64,000 nucleotides of DNA from Candidatus Sulfotelmatobacter kueseliae (lineage in GTDB: Bacteria > Acidobacteriota > Terriglobia > Terriglobales > Acidobacteriaceae): NCBI GenBank assembly GCA_900290255.1, contig OMOD01000007.1:28209-92208 (forward strand), given 5' to 3'. The position numbers were made by a program, and so were the translations under genes. The notes beneath the pieces are model-generated. The model worked only from the letters and a program-made list of their open reading frames with translations, had not been told where the DNA came from and made no database searches. Positions 54,669 to 63,663 of this stretch are shown in pieces. Positions within the stretch are counted from its first letter, which is position 1. Every line of letters starts with the position of its first letter.

Positions 54669-55616
54669 ATGAAAGACTTACTAAGTCGCAGACGATGTTT
54701 CGTCTGGGTTGCCGCATTCCTGCTGCTATCGATGTTCGCCACCGCGTTGGCGGCGGCTAGTAAGCACAGCGGAAGCGATGCGCAAACGCCAACAACGGCA
54801 CCAGTTTTGTCCGCTGCCGGGGCAAAATATGTCGGCAGTGACCAGTGCAAAATCTGTCACGCGGACCAGGCTCGCATGATGGAGGCGACGCCGCATTACC
54901 GTATTTTTGGCGCAGACAAGCAGGCTGGCGCAGAAGGCTGCGAAGTTTGCCATGGGCCTGGTTCTGCCCACATCGATGGAGGAGGAGACAGGAGCAAGAT
55001 CTCCCGCCTGGGAGAAGTCAAATCGGGTGAGGTGCTTGGTGTCTGTCTGAACTGCCACGCTGAGCGCGCGAACCAAATGCACTTCAATCGCAGCCAGCAT
55101 GCCAGCGCGGGCGTGACCTGTGTCGATTGTCACCGCGTGCATACTTCCAAGGCGGAACCGCTGCTTGCCGAGAAGGAGCTTGACCTGTGTTACGGCTGCC
55201 ACCAGGAGACGAAGAGCGACTTCGCCAAGCCTTTTCACCATCGCGTAAACGAAGGCCTGGTGCAATGCAACGACTGCCATAACATTCATGGGACGGCGAC
55301 TGTGCGGCAGGCACGAACCCTGCCGAGCGGGGATGCCGTTTGCTACAAGTGCCATGCCGACAAGCAGGGGCCATTCGTTTATGAGCATGTGCCGGTGAAG
55401 ACCGAAGGCTGCACCACTTGCCACACCCCCCACGGTTCCACCAATCCTCGGCTCCTGAAAGTGAGCCAGGTGAACATGCTCTGTCTGCAGTGCCATACCT
55501 TCCCGGCGGTGGGGCCGGCCGGGCCCGTACACAATCAATCAGCGAAGTACCAGGCCTGCACCATGTGTCACAACCAGATTCATGGGTCCAACTTCAGCAG
55601 TGTCTTTTTCAAGTGA
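54669..55616 (+). CDS. Decaheme c-type cytochrome of the DmsE/MtrA family
   Basis: 315 residues, signal peptide FVWVAAFLLLSMFATALAAA. Ten CxxCH heme sites with the first Cys at residues 60, 91, 126, 151, 174, 200, 225, 248, 272 and 297, and an end CTMCHNQIHGSNFSSVFFK as in DmsE/MtrA. These periplasmic decahemes sit in an outer-membrane barrel and carry electrons across the membrane. The gene for the barrel follows after 9 bp. It is named DmsE/MtrA/PioA-type only, since orthology cannot be set without a tree. Confidence 0.93.
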   Translation: MKDLLSRRRCFVWVAAFLLLSMFATALAAASKHSGSDAQTPTTAPVLSAAGAKYVGSDQCKICHADQARMMEATPHYRIFGADKQAGAEGCEVCHGPGSAHIDGGGDRSKISRLGEVKSGEVLGVCLNCHAERANQMHFNRSQHASAGVTCVDCHRVHTSKAEPLLAEKELDLCYGCHQETKSDFAKPFHHRVNEGLVQCNDCHNIHGTATVRQARTLPSGDAVCYKCHADKQGPFVYEHVPVKTEGCTTCHTPHGSTNPRLLKVSQVNMLCLQCHTFPAVGPAGPVHNQSAKYQACTMCHNQIHGSNFSSVFFK

Positions 55617-55625
55617 GGGGAACCG

Positions 55626-58082
55626 ATGCCGTTGCCAAGACAACTCGCTCTGCGACCCCAATTCGGGCGAGGACAAATTTGTGTGGAGACGGGCGCCTCG
55701 CCCGGCCAAGCTGAGCGCACCGGGGCCGTCAAGGCCGCTATTGGATTCACGGGGTGGAGCAGTTCGCCAGCCGCCTGTGACCACAGTAACTGTGGACTTG
55801 TGCTGTTTCTCGCCGCGCTGGCCGCGTTCTTGATGTTGTCGTCGTCAAACTCGCTCTTTGCGCAATCTTCCAGCGCTGGCCAGAATCTGGCCGCGGAGCC
55901 AGATGGAGTTATCAGCAGCGGTTATCGAATTCACTCGTCGGGTGAGCTAGGCTACCGGTCCAGCGACATAAGCGGCAGTGGCGATATGTACGACACATTA
56001 GTGAATCTGCAGACCGGTCCGCGATTTCTCGACGAGACGCTTTCGATGCAATCGCTGGATCACCGGGGCGTGCCTTTCGACAATCTTTACCTCAACAGCT
56101 TTGGATGGGGAGGCGATCCCAACAATGTCTTGGGGATTCGGGCCGACAAGAACAAGTGGTACAAACTCGCAGGCAATTTCCGCCGCGATCAGAGCTTCTC
56201 CGATTTCAACTTGCTGGCCAATCCCCTGAATCCTCCAACCTCCACTCCGTCGATTCCTGTGCTGAACTCGCCCCACTCATTCGATACGACGCGGCGTATG
56301 AGCGACGTCGACCTCACTCTGCTGCCGCAGTCGTGGGTCAGCTTTCGCCTGGGGTTTTCGCACAACAATATGACCGGGCCTTCGTACAGCAGCATCCACG
56401 ACGGCACTGACGCTCTGCTCCTCCAGGACTGGAACACAACCATGAACTCCTACCGTTTGGGGGCGGACTGGAGGATTCTGCCGCGAACGGTTCTCAGCTA
56501 CGACCAATTCCTCGATTACTACAAGGGCGACACGGACTACCAACTGGCGCCCTTCGCGCCGGCGCTTCTGTCCACTGGAACTCCGGTTGAGTTGGGTTTG
56601 TCCATCGACACGGCGAACAAGGAACCGTGTGCCGTGTTGCCGCCGGCGACCAGTCTGATCGTCGGCGGAGTCCTGACCAACAACACCTGCAGCGCCTACT
56701 TCGGTTATTCGCGGAACCAGCGGATTCGTACTTCCACGCCCACCGAGCGGCTCAGTTGGCGCAGCACTGACCTCCAGCGGTTAGACCTGGTCGGTTCTTA
56801 TTCCTACAGTTCCGCCGCAATGAACACGCCCTTGGACGAGAATTTCGCTGGTCTGATCACGCGTACCCACACTCTCGCCTTCAACGGCACCGGTGTCGCC
56901 GACGCGAACCGAATTTCCAACGTGCTCGATCTCGAGGCCACACTGCACCTGAACCAGCATCTGCGCCTGGTTGAGACATTCTATTTTTGGGCCTACCGCA
57001 TTCCGCAGAATGGCAATTTCACCGAGATCGACAGGGATTGCACAGTGCCAGCTACGTGCACGCTGCTGACTCCGCTGAGCGCCACTACGCCCACGATCAT
57101 TACCACCCTGCCCCAATCGTCTTTCAACCAAACCTGGAACAGAAATGAGACCGAATTAGCTTGGGACATTTCGAAGGAGGCGGGAGCACGTATCGGTTTC
57201 CGCTATGGTGATCGGGTCTTCGACGTCTTCAACGATTATTCAGGCGTCGAGACCTACAACGGCTTTTCAACGACGGGCGAGGACCATTTCCTGGTCAACG
57301 AGTACACAGAACTCCTGGGCTTGTGGGCAAGGCCCACCCACGCCTTGCGGTTCAATTTCGATCTGGAGCACACCAATTACGACAACGTGATCGTTCGCAT
57401 GGCTCCGCGCAAGGAATCGCGGTACCGGTTCCAGACGACCTATAAACCCCGGCCGTGGGCGGTCTTGGGCGGGTCCATTAATATTCTGCAAGATGCCAAC
57501 GCCGATGCACTAACCCAGTACGTGGGACACAACCAAAACTACGGACTTACCGCCTCGCTGACACCGCGCGAACGCTTCGGGCTGGATCTGGCGTACAACT
57601 TCAACAACGTGATCCAGAATGCCCTGATCTGTTTCAACGACACGCCGCCAGCCGGGGTGACACTCCCGTTTGTGGACGGCGCCACCACCCCTGTCAATTA
57701 TTGTGGAAATACTCTAACCGGTGGAGTGGAAGTGCTCTCGGCCAATCCTCTACTGGCCAACTCGTATTACACCAACCATACTCAATTCGGAATGACTGCC
57801 ATCAGGTTCAAGCCCGTGAAGCGAATGACGGCTAACGTCGGCTACAGCATCACCAGTGTTGACGGCAGCACCCCGCAGTTCAACATTCTGCAGCCCCTCG
57901 GCTCGTTGCAGTACAAGTACTCGCAGCCAGTGGCCAACCTGAGCGTGGACATTGGCCATAAGTTGGCTTACAACATGGGCTGGAATTATTATCAGTACAA
58001 CGAGGGTTCGTTTGTCGGGCCCACCGCGCCACGCTATTTCCACGCGAACTCGGTGGTCGACTCCCTGCGTTACACATTCTGA
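55626..58082 (+). CDS. Outer-membrane beta-barrel of MtrB/PioB type (electron conduit)
   Basis: 818 residues, ATG at 55626 after GAGGGG. The export signal (GLVLFLAALAAFLMLSSSNS) comes after about 55 extra residues, so a later start is possible. The remainder is a long series of amphipathic strands ending SLRYTF, an outer-membrane barrel end, in the MtrB size range and directly after an MtrA-like decaheme. The CxxC seen near the N-terminus of Shewanella MtrB is absent. Similarity to MtrB is by size, position and style, so this is an inferred porin-cytochrome partner. Confidence 0.8.
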   Translation: MPLPRQLALRPQFGRGQICVETGASPGQAERTGAVKAAIGFTGWSSSPAACDHSNCGLVLFLAALAAFLMLSSSNSLFAQSSSAGQNLAAEPDGVISSGYRIHSSGELGYRSSDISGSGDMYDTLVNLQTGPRFLDETLSMQSLDHRGVPFDNLYLNSFGWGGDPNNVLGIRADKNKWYKLAGNFRRDQSFSDFNLLANPLNPPTSTPSIPVLNSPHSFDTTRRMSDVDLTLLPQSWVSFRLGFSHNNMTGPSYSSIHDGTDALLLQDWNTTMNSYRLGADWRILPRTVLSYDQFLDYYKGDTDYQLAPFAPALLSTGTPVELGLSIDTANKEPCAVLPPATSLIVGGVLTNNTCSAYFGYSRNQRIRTSTPTERLSWRSTDLQRLDLVGSYSYSSAAMNTPLDENFAGLITRTHTLAFNGTGVADANRISNVLDLEATLHLNQHLRLVETFYFWAYRIPQNGNFTEIDRDCTVPATCTLLTPLSATTPTIITTLPQSSFNQTWNRNETELAWDISKEAGARIGFRYGDRVFDVFNDYSGVETYNGFSTTGEDHFLVNEYTELLGLWARPTHALRFNFDLEHTNYDNVIVRMAPRKESRYRFQTTYKPRPWAVLGGSINILQDANADALTQYVGHNQNYGLTASLTPRERFGLDLAYNFNNVIQNALICFNDTPPAGVTLPFVDGATTPVNYCGNTLTGGVEVLSANPLLANSYYTNHTQFGMTAIRFKPVKRMTANVGYSITSVDGSTPQFNILQPLGSLQYKYSQPVANLSVDIGHKLAYNMGWNYYQYNEGSFVGPTAPRYFHANSVVDSLRYTF

Positions 58083-58174
58083 TGTTGCCTTCAAATGTGT
58101 AGCTGGAGGGGTGCGTTCGGGCGTTACCTCCAGCGCCTCTACCTTATCGCGGCCGCCGCTGCCATAATGTTACA

Positions 58175-59875
58175 ATGGTTGGTGCTTTCCTCAATGAAAA
58201 TTGGCTTCCGAAGTCTGTCCTCTGTCTGCGTGACTATACCCGGCACAAATTCTTGCTCGATGTGATCGCGGGCCTTACGGTGGGGCTGGTGGCGCTGCCG
58301 CTGGCCATGGCATTCGCGATTGCTTCCGGACTGACGCCGCAAGCAGGAATCTACTGCGCGATCGTCACCGGTTTCCTGGTTTCCGCGCTGGGCGGGTCAA
58401 AGACCCAGATTGGCGGACCGACGGGCGCTTTTGTGGTTGTGGTGGCGGGCATCATCGCCGTGCATGGCGTCGATGGGTTGTTCATGTGCACGGTCATGGC
58501 CGGCATTTTCTTGATCGTCATGGGGCTGACCGGCCTGGGCACGGCGGTGAAATTTATTCCCCGGCCCGTCGTCATCGGATTCACCAATGGCATTGCTGTA
58601 CTGATCGCCAGCACCCAGATCAAAGATTTTTTCGGCCTGCATCTCGACAAAGTGCCGGGAGTCTTCTGGCAGCGCGTGGAAGCGCTCGCCTCGAGCTTCC
58701 ATACGCTGTCATTCGAAGCCACGGCGCTGGCCGTGTTCACGTTGCTGACCCTGATCATCTGCCGGGGTCTCTCGGCGCGCATCCCTGGACCGATTGTGGC
58801 GTTGCTTCTCAGCACCTGCGCCGTCTACTTTTTCCACCTGCCGGTGGAAACGATCGGGACGCGATTCGGGGGAATTCCGGGCGGATTGCCGCACTTGCAG
58901 ATTCCGCAGTTCCGGTCAGACCTGATTCACGGCCTGCTCGGGCCGGCGTTCACGGTGGCGATGCTCGGCGCGATTGAGTCACTGATGTCGGCCGTGGTTT
59001 CTGACCGCATGAGCAACGACCGCCATAATCCCAACGTCGAACTGGTCGCACAAGGCGTGGCGAATGTATTTTCGCCGATGTTCGGCGGTCTGCCGGCAAC
59101 GGGCGCGATCGCGCGCACGGCGACCAATATCCGCTCGGGAGCGCAATCGCCCGTAGCCGGGATCATCCACGCGCTGACTCTGCTGTGCATCTTGCTGTTT
59201 GCCGCCCCACTCGTCAGTTACATTCCCATGGCCGCTCTGGCGGGGATTCTGATGATCGTCTCCTACAACATGGGAGAGTGGCGCGAGATTCCGCAACTGC
59301 TGAAGTTGACCAAAACCGACATCAGCATTTGGCTGGTGACGTTTGCGCTGACCGTGTTTGCCGATCTCACGGTCGCGGTCGAGGCCGGAATGATTCTGGC
59401 GGCGCTGCTGTTCATCAGCCGCGTGGCCTCAACCACCACCGTCTCGCAAGTGACCGACGACTACGTCGAAGATGGACGCGTGCACATTTTGCAGGACAAG
59501 GACATTCCGTATTACGCGACCATTTTTCGCATTCATGGGCCATTCTTGTTTGGCGCGACGGACAAGATTTCCGCCGTCACCGAAAATCTGCACCGGCTTC
59601 CGCCGGTGGTCATTCTGCGGTTGCGGAACATGACCGCCCTCGACGCGACCGGACTGTTTGCCATCGAAGAAGCGGCCAAGCAACTGCACGCCAGCAAACG
59701 CACATTGATTCTGTGCGGGGCGCGCGAGCAACCCTTGAAGCTGATGCACCAGGCGGCGGAATTTGAAGAGGTACTCGGCAAGGAGAACATCTGCGACAAC
59801 GTTCAGGAAGCGCTGAGACGGGCCGAGGAAGTGTACGAAGGGCTGCAGCCGCAGACCCCGGCGGGCAAGCTCTGA
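58175..59875 (+). CDS. SulP-family anion transporter with STAS domain
   Basis: 566 residues. The N-terminus shows DVIAGLTVGLVALPLAMAFA, then GLTPQAGIYCAIVTGFLVSA and IGGPTGAFVVVVAGI, the SulP signatures. Ten to fourteen TM helices follow, then a C-terminal STAS domain (VVILRLRNMTALDATGLFAI). SulP proteins carry sulfate, bicarbonate or other anions. Position next to an electron conduit and in a window with dsrAB makes sulfate uptake attractive, but the substrate cannot be read from sequence. Confidence 0.9.
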   Translation: MVGAFLNENWLPKSVLCLRDYTRHKFLLDVIAGLTVGLVALPLAMAFAIASGLTPQAGIYCAIVTGFLVSALGGSKTQIGGPTGAFVVVVAGIIAVHGVDGLFMCTVMAGIFLIVMGLTGLGTAVKFIPRPVVIGFTNGIAVLIASTQIKDFFGLHLDKVPGVFWQRVEALASSFHTLSFEATALAVFTLLTLIICRGLSARIPGPIVALLLSTCAVYFFHLPVETIGTRFGGIPGGLPHLQIPQFRSDLIHGLLGPAFTVAMLGAIESLMSAVVSDRMSNDRHNPNVELVAQGVANVFSPMFGGLPATGAIARTATNIRSGAQSPVAGIIHALTLLCILLFAAPLVSYIPMAALAGILMIVSYNMGEWREIPQLLKLTKTDISIWLVTFALTVFADLTVAVEAGMILAALLFISRVASTTTVSQVTDDYVEDGRVHILQDKDIPYYATIFRIHGPFLFGATDKISAVTENLHRLPPVVILRLRNMTALDATGLFAIEEAAKQLHASKRTLILCGAREQPLKLMHQAAEFEEVLGKENICDNVQEALRRAEEVYEGLQPQTPAGKL

Positions 59876-60126
59876 CCAAAGAAAACCCCGCAAAAGCCGC
59901 CGAGGTTTCGCAAACAGCGCGGAGGAAACGGCAAGTTTCAGACATGAACTGCCCCTGTTTCACGCCTGCGTTGCCATCCCCAGAGCAGGCGCGATAAGAT
60001 GATGCGTACACATCTCTCCGCTCTTATTCCAGTGACTTTTTGCGAAAGCAGCCCTGCGGGCGAGGAGTGTGCGGCCCGGAACGGCGCAGGCATGTGCCTG
60101 CTCGAATTCTCCTGACGGAGCTGGAA

Positions 60127-61452
60127 TTGAAAAAAGGTAAAACCGCGGTGATCGTAGGGGCCCAGTGGGGCGATGAGGGCAAGGGGAAGATCGTCGACGT
60201 GTTGTCGGAAAACTTCTCGGTCGTCGCTCGCTACGCCGGCGGACACAATGCCGGCCACACCGTCGTTATCAACAACAAGAAGTTCATTCTCCAGCTTGTT
60301 CCCTGCGGCGTGTTGCGCGCCAGATGCCGCAGCGTCATCGGCAACGGTGTGGTGCTTGATCCGCTGGCCTTTCTGAAAGAGGTTGGCTCTCTGCGCGAAG
60401 CCGGGGTGAAGGTGGATGGGAATCTGTTTGTTTCCAACCGCGCCCACGTAATTCTGCCTTACCACCGCATGATCGAACTGGCTGCCGAGAATGCCCCGGG
60501 ACGGGTGAAGATCGGCACCACTTCGCGGGGCATTGGGCCTGCTTATGAAGACAAGATGGGCCGCCGCGGCTTACGCGTCGCTGATTTGCTGGACCTCGAA
60601 CTGCTGAAAAAGCACATCGAGAACGCGGTGCATGAGAAGAACATGATTGCGCACGCGTTGTTCAACACCGAACCGCTCGACGCCGACAAGATGTACAAGG
60701 AATACGCACAGGCGGCAGAGAAAATTGCCCCGTTTGTCTGCGACACGGCCGTGCTGCTGAATCAGGCGCTGGACGCCGGCGAATCCATCTTGTTTGAAGG
60801 CGCGCAGGGAACGATGCTCGACATCGATCACGGTACCTATCCCTTCGTGACCTCTTCGAGTGCGACTTCGGGTGGTGCGGTCATCGGGACGGGCGTGGCT
60901 CCCAATGCGATCAATTCGGTCATCGGCATTACCAAGGCATACTGCACGCGCGTGGGGGAAGGTCCGTTCCCCAGCGAGGAAAAGGGCGCGGCCGGCGAGA
61001 ACCTGCGCAAGCGCGGCAACGAATACGGCGCGGTCACGGGGCGCCCTCGCCGCACGGGATGGCTCGATCTGCCGCTGCTGCGCTACTCCGGCATGATCAA
61101 CGGCACGTCGTGGCTGGTCGTGACCAAACTCGACGTGCTTGACGATCTGGAGGAAATCCCGGTGTGTGTCGGCTACAAAATCGACGGTAAGGCAACCGCC
61201 GAAGCACCCGCGCAGGCCAGCGGCTTCGAAAAGATCGAGTGCATTTACCGGAAGCTGCCCGGCTGGCGGACTTCGACCGAAGGCATCGCAGAATACGAGA
61301 AACTGCCCCGGCAAGCGCGGGAATACCTGGCATTTCTGGGAAAGGAAGCCGGGGCGAAAATCGGCATGATTTCGACCGGTCCCGACCGCGACCATACCAT
61401 CCTGGTGGACGAGTTCGTTTCTGAGTTGAAGGCCGCCGCAAAGAAGGCCTAG
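60127..61452 (+). CDS. purA: Adenylosuccinate synthetase
   Basis: 441 residues from a TTG start at 60127, chosen because GGAG lies 6 bases upstream and the protein then begins KKGKTAVIVGAQWGDEGKGK as in PurA; a longer frame begins at 60040. GHTVVI, GTTSRGIGPAYEDK, FEGAQGTMLDIDHGTYPFVT and GRPRRTGWLD are all in place. It joins IMP and aspartate with GTP in the first step to AMP. Confidence 0.96.
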   Translation: MKKGKTAVIVGAQWGDEGKGKIVDVLSENFSVVARYAGGHNAGHTVVINNKKFILQLVPCGVLRARCRSVIGNGVVLDPLAFLKEVGSLREAGVKVDGNLFVSNRAHVILPYHRMIELAAENAPGRVKIGTTSRGIGPAYEDKMGRRGLRVADLLDLELLKKHIENAVHEKNMIAHALFNTEPLDADKMYKEYAQAAEKIAPFVCDTAVLLNQALDAGESILFEGAQGTMLDIDHGTYPFVTSSSATSGGAVIGTGVAPNAINSVIGITKAYCTRVGEGPFPSEEKGAAGENLRKRGNEYGAVTGRPRRTGWLDLPLLRYSGMINGTSWLVVTKLDVLDDLEEIPVCVGYKIDGKATAEAPAQASGFEKIECIYRKLPGWRTSTEGIAEYEKLPRQAREYLAFLGKEAGAKIGMISTGPDRDHTILVDEFVSELKAAAKKA

Positions 61453-61527
61453 AATGCCCTTCTCCGGCTCGTGGTTTAGCAAACCGGCTCGCGTCGCGAG
61501 CCAAGGGCCGCGGGGAAGGAGCGAACG

Positions 61528-61815
61528 ATGGTGGTGTTGGCGGTTACCTGGATGGCGAAAGTTGGGCACGAAGCCGAAGTTGCCGCACTCTTTGAAAAAC
61601 TGACCGAACAATCCCGCAAGGAACCGGGCTGCGCCATGTACCAGGTGCACCGGCACAAGACCGAACCGCGCCGCTTCTTCATCTACGAGCAGTACAAGGA
61701 CGACGCCGCGATTGAAGCCCACCGCAGCGCTCCGCACTTTCTGCAGTTTGCGCGCAAGGATCTCCCCAAAGTCGCCGACCGCGTGGAAGGGCATTTGTTA
61801 GAGCCGCTCGGCTGA
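61528..61815 (+). CDS. Antibiotic-biosynthesis-monooxygenase-type small protein (YgiN-like)
   Basis: 95 residues. A ferredoxin-like dimeric alpha-beta fold is suggested by VLAVTWMAKVGHEAEVAALF, EPGCAMYQVHRHKTEPRRFF and IYEQYKDDAAIEAHRSAPHF, the ABM family pattern. Members oxidise quinols or act on small aromatics without cofactor. Monocistronic, just after purA. Confidence 0.85.
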   Translation: MVVLAVTWMAKVGHEAEVAALFEKLTEQSRKEPGCAMYQVHRHKTEPRRFFIYEQYKDDAAIEAHRSAPHFLQFARKDLPKVADRVEGHLLEPLG

Positions 61816-61874
61816 GTGCAGCGCCGGCGCCCCGCCCGCGTGGTTGACGCCGTAGGGCGCGGCGCGTGCGTGGA

Positions 61875-62066
61875 CTATTTCCCTTTGTCCGCCATCAACT
61901 CGCCGCCGCTCGCATAGCTTTCCTTGGACACTTCGTGGAAGGCTACGATGATTGCCTCCCGCCGCGCGCCGGCTTCTTCGACTAACGCGTCGGTGATGCG
62001 CTTGGCGAGTTTGCGTTTCTGATCGGCGGTGCGGCCCGTGAGCATCGTGATTTGAACTAGAGGCAT
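61875..62066 (-). CDS. 4-oxalocrotonate tautomerase-family protein
   Basis: 63 residues starting MPLVQITMLTGRTADQKRKL; the Pro after the initiator Met is the catalytic base. The typical second half (VSKESYASGGELMADKG) is present. Likely a small keto-enol tautomerase of unknown substrate. Confidence 0.9.
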   Translation of the reverse strand: MPLVQITMLTGRTADQKRKLAKRITDALVEEAGARREAIIVAFHEVSKESYASGGELMADKGK

Positions 62067-62129
62067 AAGAACCCAGTTGTCAGTGGCCAGTAAGACCGGG
62101 GAACTTTTTCGAGTTAACCCTGGCCTTAT

Positions 62130-62156
62130 CCGTGAAAATCTGTGGGAATCCGTGGC
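62130..62156. repeat. Short interspersed 'CCGTGAAAATCTGTGGGAATCCGTGG'-type motif
   Basis: Repeated CGTG and TCTGTG/ATCCGTGG units give a short degenerate repeat of a kind often scattered between acidobacterial genes. Only this copy was noticed in the window. Confidence 0.3.
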
Positions 62157-62582
62157 CTATTTTGCCAGTTCATATCCGGCAAAAAAGAAGCTCAGTTCGA
62201 AGCGCGCCGTGTCTTCGGCGTCGGAGCCGTGAACTGCGTTGCGCTCGATGTTGGTCGCCCACTTCTTGCGGATCGTGCCTTCCTCGGCGTTGGCCGGGTT
62301 GGTGGCGCCCATGAGCTTGCGCAGATCGGCGATGGCGTTTTCCTTTTCCAGCGCCAGCGCGACGATCGGCCCGCTCGACATGAAGTCGGTCAGCGAATTG
62401 TAGAACGGCCTCCCGGCGTGCACCGCATAAAACTGCTCCGCCTGATGCTTGGAGATTTCCAGCATCTTCATGGCGAGGATGCGGAATCCATTTTTCTCGA
62501 ATTGTTCAATGATGTCGCCGATGGCGTTCTTGCGCACGGCGTCAGGTTTAACGATGGTAAGTGTGCGTTGCAGGGTCTTCAT
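62157..62582 (-). CDS. ndk: Nucleoside diphosphate kinase
   Basis: 141 residues, full length. [40 protein letters not shown], and the active-site histidine in [20 protein letters not shown] identify Ndk. It moves the gamma-phosphate between NTPs and NDPs. It lies downstream of sucCD on the same strand, separated by the inverted repeat at 62643-62724. Confidence 0.97.
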   Translation of the reverse strand: MKTLQRTLTIVKPDAVRKNAIGDIIEQFEKNGFRILAMKMLEISKHQAEQFYAVHAGRPFYNSLTDFMSSGPIVALALEKENAIADLRKLMGATNPANAEEGTIRKKWATNIERNAVHGSDAEDTARFELSFFFAGYELAK

Positions 62583-62642
62583 AAGTTCGGTCGTTGGTCC
62601 TTGGTCGTTAGTCGTTGGCGAAGGTTATCCACGGTCGCGTGA

Positions 62643-62724
62643 ATTGCAGATTTCTGATTTCAGATTAAATCGAACTGCAAGCAATGATGTCAGAATCTGC
62701 AATCTGAAATCTGACTTCTGCAAT
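62643..62724. repeat. Interspersed inverted repeat between sucD and ndk
   Basis: Arms 62643-62666 and 62701-62724 match in 21 of 24 positions around a 34-base loop, with GCAGATTTCTGATTTCAG type arms. Next to it are repeats of GGTCGTT/GGTCCTT. It could fold as a hairpin and act as a transcript-stabilising or mobile REP-like unit. Confidence 0.6.
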
Positions 62725-62751
62725 CCAAACGGAATTCTCCTTGATACTGGG

Positions 62752-63630
62752 TCAGACGTTGACTCCGATCGCCGCCGCCAGCGTCTCGCCAATCACGGCA
62801 GGGGACTTCGCCACGCGGATTCCGGCAGCTTCGAGCGCCTTGATCTTTTCCGCGGCGGTGCCTTTGCCGCCGGAAATGATCGCTCCCGCGTGGCCCATGC
62901 GGCGTCCCGGAGGTGCGGTCTGTCCGGCAATGAAGCCCACGACGGGCTTCCTCATGTGAGTCTTCACGAACTCGGCAGCGGTCTCTTCGGCATTTCCGCC
63001 AATCTCGCCGATCATCACCACGGCCTCGGTCTCGGGATCGCGGTTGAACAGGTCGAGCGCGTCCACAAAATTCGTTCCGATAATCGGATCGCCGCCGATG
63101 CCGATGGCCGTAGACTGTCCGATGCCGCGTTGCGTGAGTTGATGAACCGCTTCGTAGGTCAGCGTGCCGGAGCGCGAGACGATGCCGATTGGACCTTCTT
63201 TGTGAATTGAAGCGGGCATGATGCCGATTTTGCACTTGCCCGGCGAGATAATGCCGGGGCAGTTCGGTCCGATCAGGCGCGAGCGCCGGTTCTGCAGAAA
63301 TTCCCACGCCTTCACCATGTCAAGCGTCGGGATGCCTTCGGTGATGCAGACGATCAGATCGATCTCGGCGTCGGCTGCTTCCATGATGGCATCGGCGGCG
63401 AACGGAGGCGGAACGAAAATGACGGTGGCATTGGCGCCGGTTTTGTCTGCGGCTTCGTGCACCGTGTTGAAAATCGGCCAGCCCTCGTGCGTAGTGCCGC
63501 CCTTGCCGGGCGTCACGCCCCCGACAATCTGCGTGCCGTATGCAGCGCTGGCTTTCGCATGAAACGTGCCTTCACGGCCGGTAAGGCCCTGTACGATGAC
63601 CCGCGTATTTTTATTAACTAAGATTGCCAT
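62752..63630 (-). CDS. sucD: Succinate-CoA ligase alpha subunit
   Basis: 292 residues. [80 protein letters not shown] and the phosphohistidine loop [18 protein letters not shown] are all diagnostic. With SucC it makes ATP/GTP from succinyl-CoA in the TCA cycle. It starts 33 bp after the sucC stop. Confidence 0.97.
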   Translation of the reverse strand: MAILVNKNTRVIVQGLTGREGTFHAKASAAYGTQIVGGVTPGKGGTTHEGWPIFNTVHEAADKTGANATVIFVPPPFAADAIMEAADAEIDLIVCITEGIPTLDMVKAWEFLQNRRSRLIGPNCPGIISPGKCKIGIMPASIHKEGPIGIVSRSGTLTYEAVHQLTQRGIGQSTAIGIGGDPIIGTNFVDALDLFNRDPETEAVVMIGEIGGNAEETAAEFVKTHMRKPVVGFIAGQTAPPGRRMGHAGAIISGGKGTAAEKIKALEAAGIRVAKSPAVIGETLAAAIGVNV

Positions 63631-63663
63631 AAATATGAGCCCTCACTTCTAAGCTTCGATCGC

